Positions 62,737 to 64,000 of a DNA stretch of 64,000 bases are shown here, one piece after another. Below the pieces are notes generated by a model that saw only the letters and a list, made by a program, of their open reading frames with translations, was not told the origin of the DNA and ran no database searches. The DNA lies in NCBI GenBank assembly GCA_023213195.1, contig CP096135.1, forward strand, positions 622,548 to 686,547. The letters run 5' to 3'. Position numbers and translations under genes: made by a program. Source of the stretch: Sphingobacteriales bacterium JAD_PAG50586_3. GTDB taxonomy: Bacteria > Bacteroidota > Bacteroidia > CAMBQF01. Position 1 is the stretch's first letter. Each line of letters starts with the position of its first letter.

Positions 62737-64000
62737 CTAAAACCGCACCCCAATTCCACCCATAAAGTTAATACCCGCTTGTGGGTAGTAGTAGTTTTCC
62801 GTTGTTTGCTGCCCGCTGTATATATAGCTAAAAGTATAGCCGTTGGGTTCGTATTTGGCGTTTAGCAGGTTGTTTACTGATAGTATTAACGAAATGTCTT
62901 TTGCTGCACCCACGCTAAAGTTGTAATTGATGCGTAAATCTTGCGTAGTATACCCTTTTAGCGACCGTGCTTTGTTGCTTGTATTATCTAAGTACTGGCG
63001 ACTAACATATTTATTAATCAAACTAAAAACAAGCTTTTTAACCGGCTCATAGCTCAGGGTTGCAGCCCCAACCATGTTTGGCGAGAATGATATATCGGTG
63101 CTTTTGTATTGGTTTACAATCTGCCCGCCATTATCATAATCGTCAATATATTCAGCAAAGTCAATCACCTTGTTTTGGCTGAATGTGAAGTTACCAGCAA
63201 ATTTTACTTTCTTGCCAATGTTTACAGCCCCTTCCAGCTCTATACCTGCGCGGTAGCTTTGGTCTATATTGCTGCGTATGTAAGCGCCAACATCATTAAT
63301 TCTGCCGGTTAATACCAGTTGGTTTTGGTAGTACATAAAGTAGGCATTAGCCCCTACCATTGCATTGTTCCAACGTTTTTTATAGCCCAGTTCTGTATCA
63401 ATCATGCGCTCGGCTTTGGGCCTGCTGGCTAGGGTACTTTGCGTAAAATCGTCGCGGGTAGGTTCGCGGTGCGCTACACTTACTGATAGGTACAATTGCT
63501 GGTCGCTAGGCAAATCAACCGTTAAACCTGCCTTGGGGTTGAAGAAATTTAAGTTGGTTTCTTGCTGCACGTTTTGCAGGTTATTATCAAACCCTAAAAA
63601 TGAGTAGCCTACGTGGCGGTATTGCAAATCTATAAAGGCATTAATGCCCGCTCCAAAATCGTAATTGGCTTTGGTGTATACGTTTATATCGGTTTTAACC
63701 GCATCGTTATCGTAGTAGCGGTAATCTTTAGGCGCGGTGGCATATTGCATCCATATAAGCTGCCCAAAATGCTTGCCACGGTATTGGTTTGCACCGCCGC
63801 CTACTATAAAGCTTAAACGCTTGTAGCTCTTGTAGTTTACAGAGTAGGTAAGCCCGTAAAAATGGTTATCTAACCAGCGTTGGCGTACAAGGTCTGTTGT
63901 GCTTACTGTTATTGGCGGTATGGTATCTTGCGAAAGTTGAAAATTGGGCAACCCATAGTTTGCAAACTCATCCTGACTTTTAAACTCCTCGTAGTAACCT
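62737..64000 (-). CDS. TonB-dependent receptor, C-terminal part (5' end cut by window)
   Basis: About 421 residues are visible, open to base 64000; the plug domain lies outside. Repeated barrel strands are seen: FYGLTYSVNYKSYKRLSFIV, ANYDFGAGINAFIDLQYRHV, YLSVSVAHREPTRDDFTQST, ELGYKKRWNNAMVGANAYFM, LILSVNNLLNAKYEPNGYTF, ending with GGIGVRF, the terminal Phe of an outer-membrane barrel. FNPKAGLTVDLPSDQQLYLS is typical of the ferric-siderophore/cobalamin receptor class. The ligand is unknown. Confidence 0.87.
   Translation of the reverse strand, partial: GYYEEFKSQDEFANYGLPNFQLSQDTIPPITVSTTDLVRQRWLDNHFYGLTYSVNYKSYKRLSFIVGGGANQYRGKHFGQLIWMQYATAPKDYRYYDNDAVKTDINVYTKANYDFGAGINAFIDLQYRHVGYSFLGFDNNLQNVQQETNLNFFNPKAGLTVDLPSDQQLYLSVSVAHREPTRDDFTQSTLASRPKAERMIDTELGYKKRWNNAMVGANAYFMYYQNQLVLTGRINDVGAYIRSNIDQSYRAGIELEGAVNIGKKVKFAGNFTFSQNKVIDFAEYIDDYDNGGQIVNQYKSTDISFSPNMVGAATLSYEPVKKLVFSLINKYVSRQYLDNTSNKARSLKGYTTQDLRINYNFSVGAAKDISLILSVNNLLNAKYEPNGYTFSYIYSGQQTTENYYYPQAGINFMGGIGVRF

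Noticed and set aside
1..64000. Complete tRNA, rRNA, prophage or insertion sequence
   Set aside because: I saw no T-loop with matching acceptor stem, no rRNA-like block, no transposase or integrase reading frame in any part of the window.

Overview
This is a chromosome segment from a member of the Bacteroidota, probably a Sphingobacteriia/Chitinophagia-like lineage. The evidence is three secreted proteins with C-terminal type IX secretion (Por) sorting domains, promoters of the Bacteroidota type (TTGACAAA about 16 bases before TAnnTTTG), Omp28, PorT-like and TonB-dependent outer-membrane proteins, a Bacteroidota-style ECF sigma factor and many short signal peptides ending in AQ. The exact genus cannot be read from the sequence.

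Layout. 0-7 kb: end of a FlgT/LPP20-like secreted protein, a kelch T9SS protein, a large unknown secreted protein, a methyltransferase and a dicarboxylate/amino-acid symporter, then about 1 kb of repeats. 7.2-9.2 kb: a small secreted protein between two 149-bp direct repeats, then a Panacea antitoxin with a PemK/MazF toxin. 9-19.6 kb: HD hydrolase, TlpA thioredoxin, a thioredoxin-T9SS protein, deoxynucleoside kinase, a RelBE-type pair, lysS, and a glycosyltransferase/methyltransferase pair whose methyltransferase is invaded by a palindromic repeat. 19.7-32.6 kb: double amidohydrolase, two related thioredoxin-fold lipid/redox proteins, an SGLT symporter, a histidine kinase with response regulator, galT-galK and a peroxiredoxin. 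32.7-45.5 kb: a nucleotidyltransferase pair, a membrane endonuclease/phosphatase, DUF1579, ubiX, porT-like, Omp28, a GH3-type adenylating enzyme, creD, an ECF sigma/anti-sigma/barrel unit, ispD and queA. 45.7-49.7 kb: an AT-rich cassette of lipoproteins, a GH16 glucanase and an S74-chaperone T9SS protein. 49.8-64 kb: rfbD, cyclophilin, pheS, a second RelE-type pair, a membrane cytochrome c, hflX, a 0.8-kb repeat array, a cytochrome/DUF5777 pair, OmpA-like, ceramidase-like and GldL-like membrane proteins, purQ, murB and a TonB-dependent receptor running off the end.

Two features dominate. First, about two dozen genes, including essential ones (murB, purQ, ispD), carry single-base frameshifts, mostly in runs of 5-8 identical bases. 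This looks like uncorrected sequencing error rather than gene decay, so broken genes here are annotated as single spans with the shift noted. Second, the window is sprinkled with a family of GC-rich double-hairpin repeats, mostly intergenic. One copy sits inside a methyltransferase gene in an orientation that can be read through.

Functionally, galT-galK with the SGLT symporter suggests galactose uptake and use. The ECF sigma gene and the barrel gene 1.7 kb downstream share a 30-base promoter motif with identical spacing, so they probably form one stress regulon.
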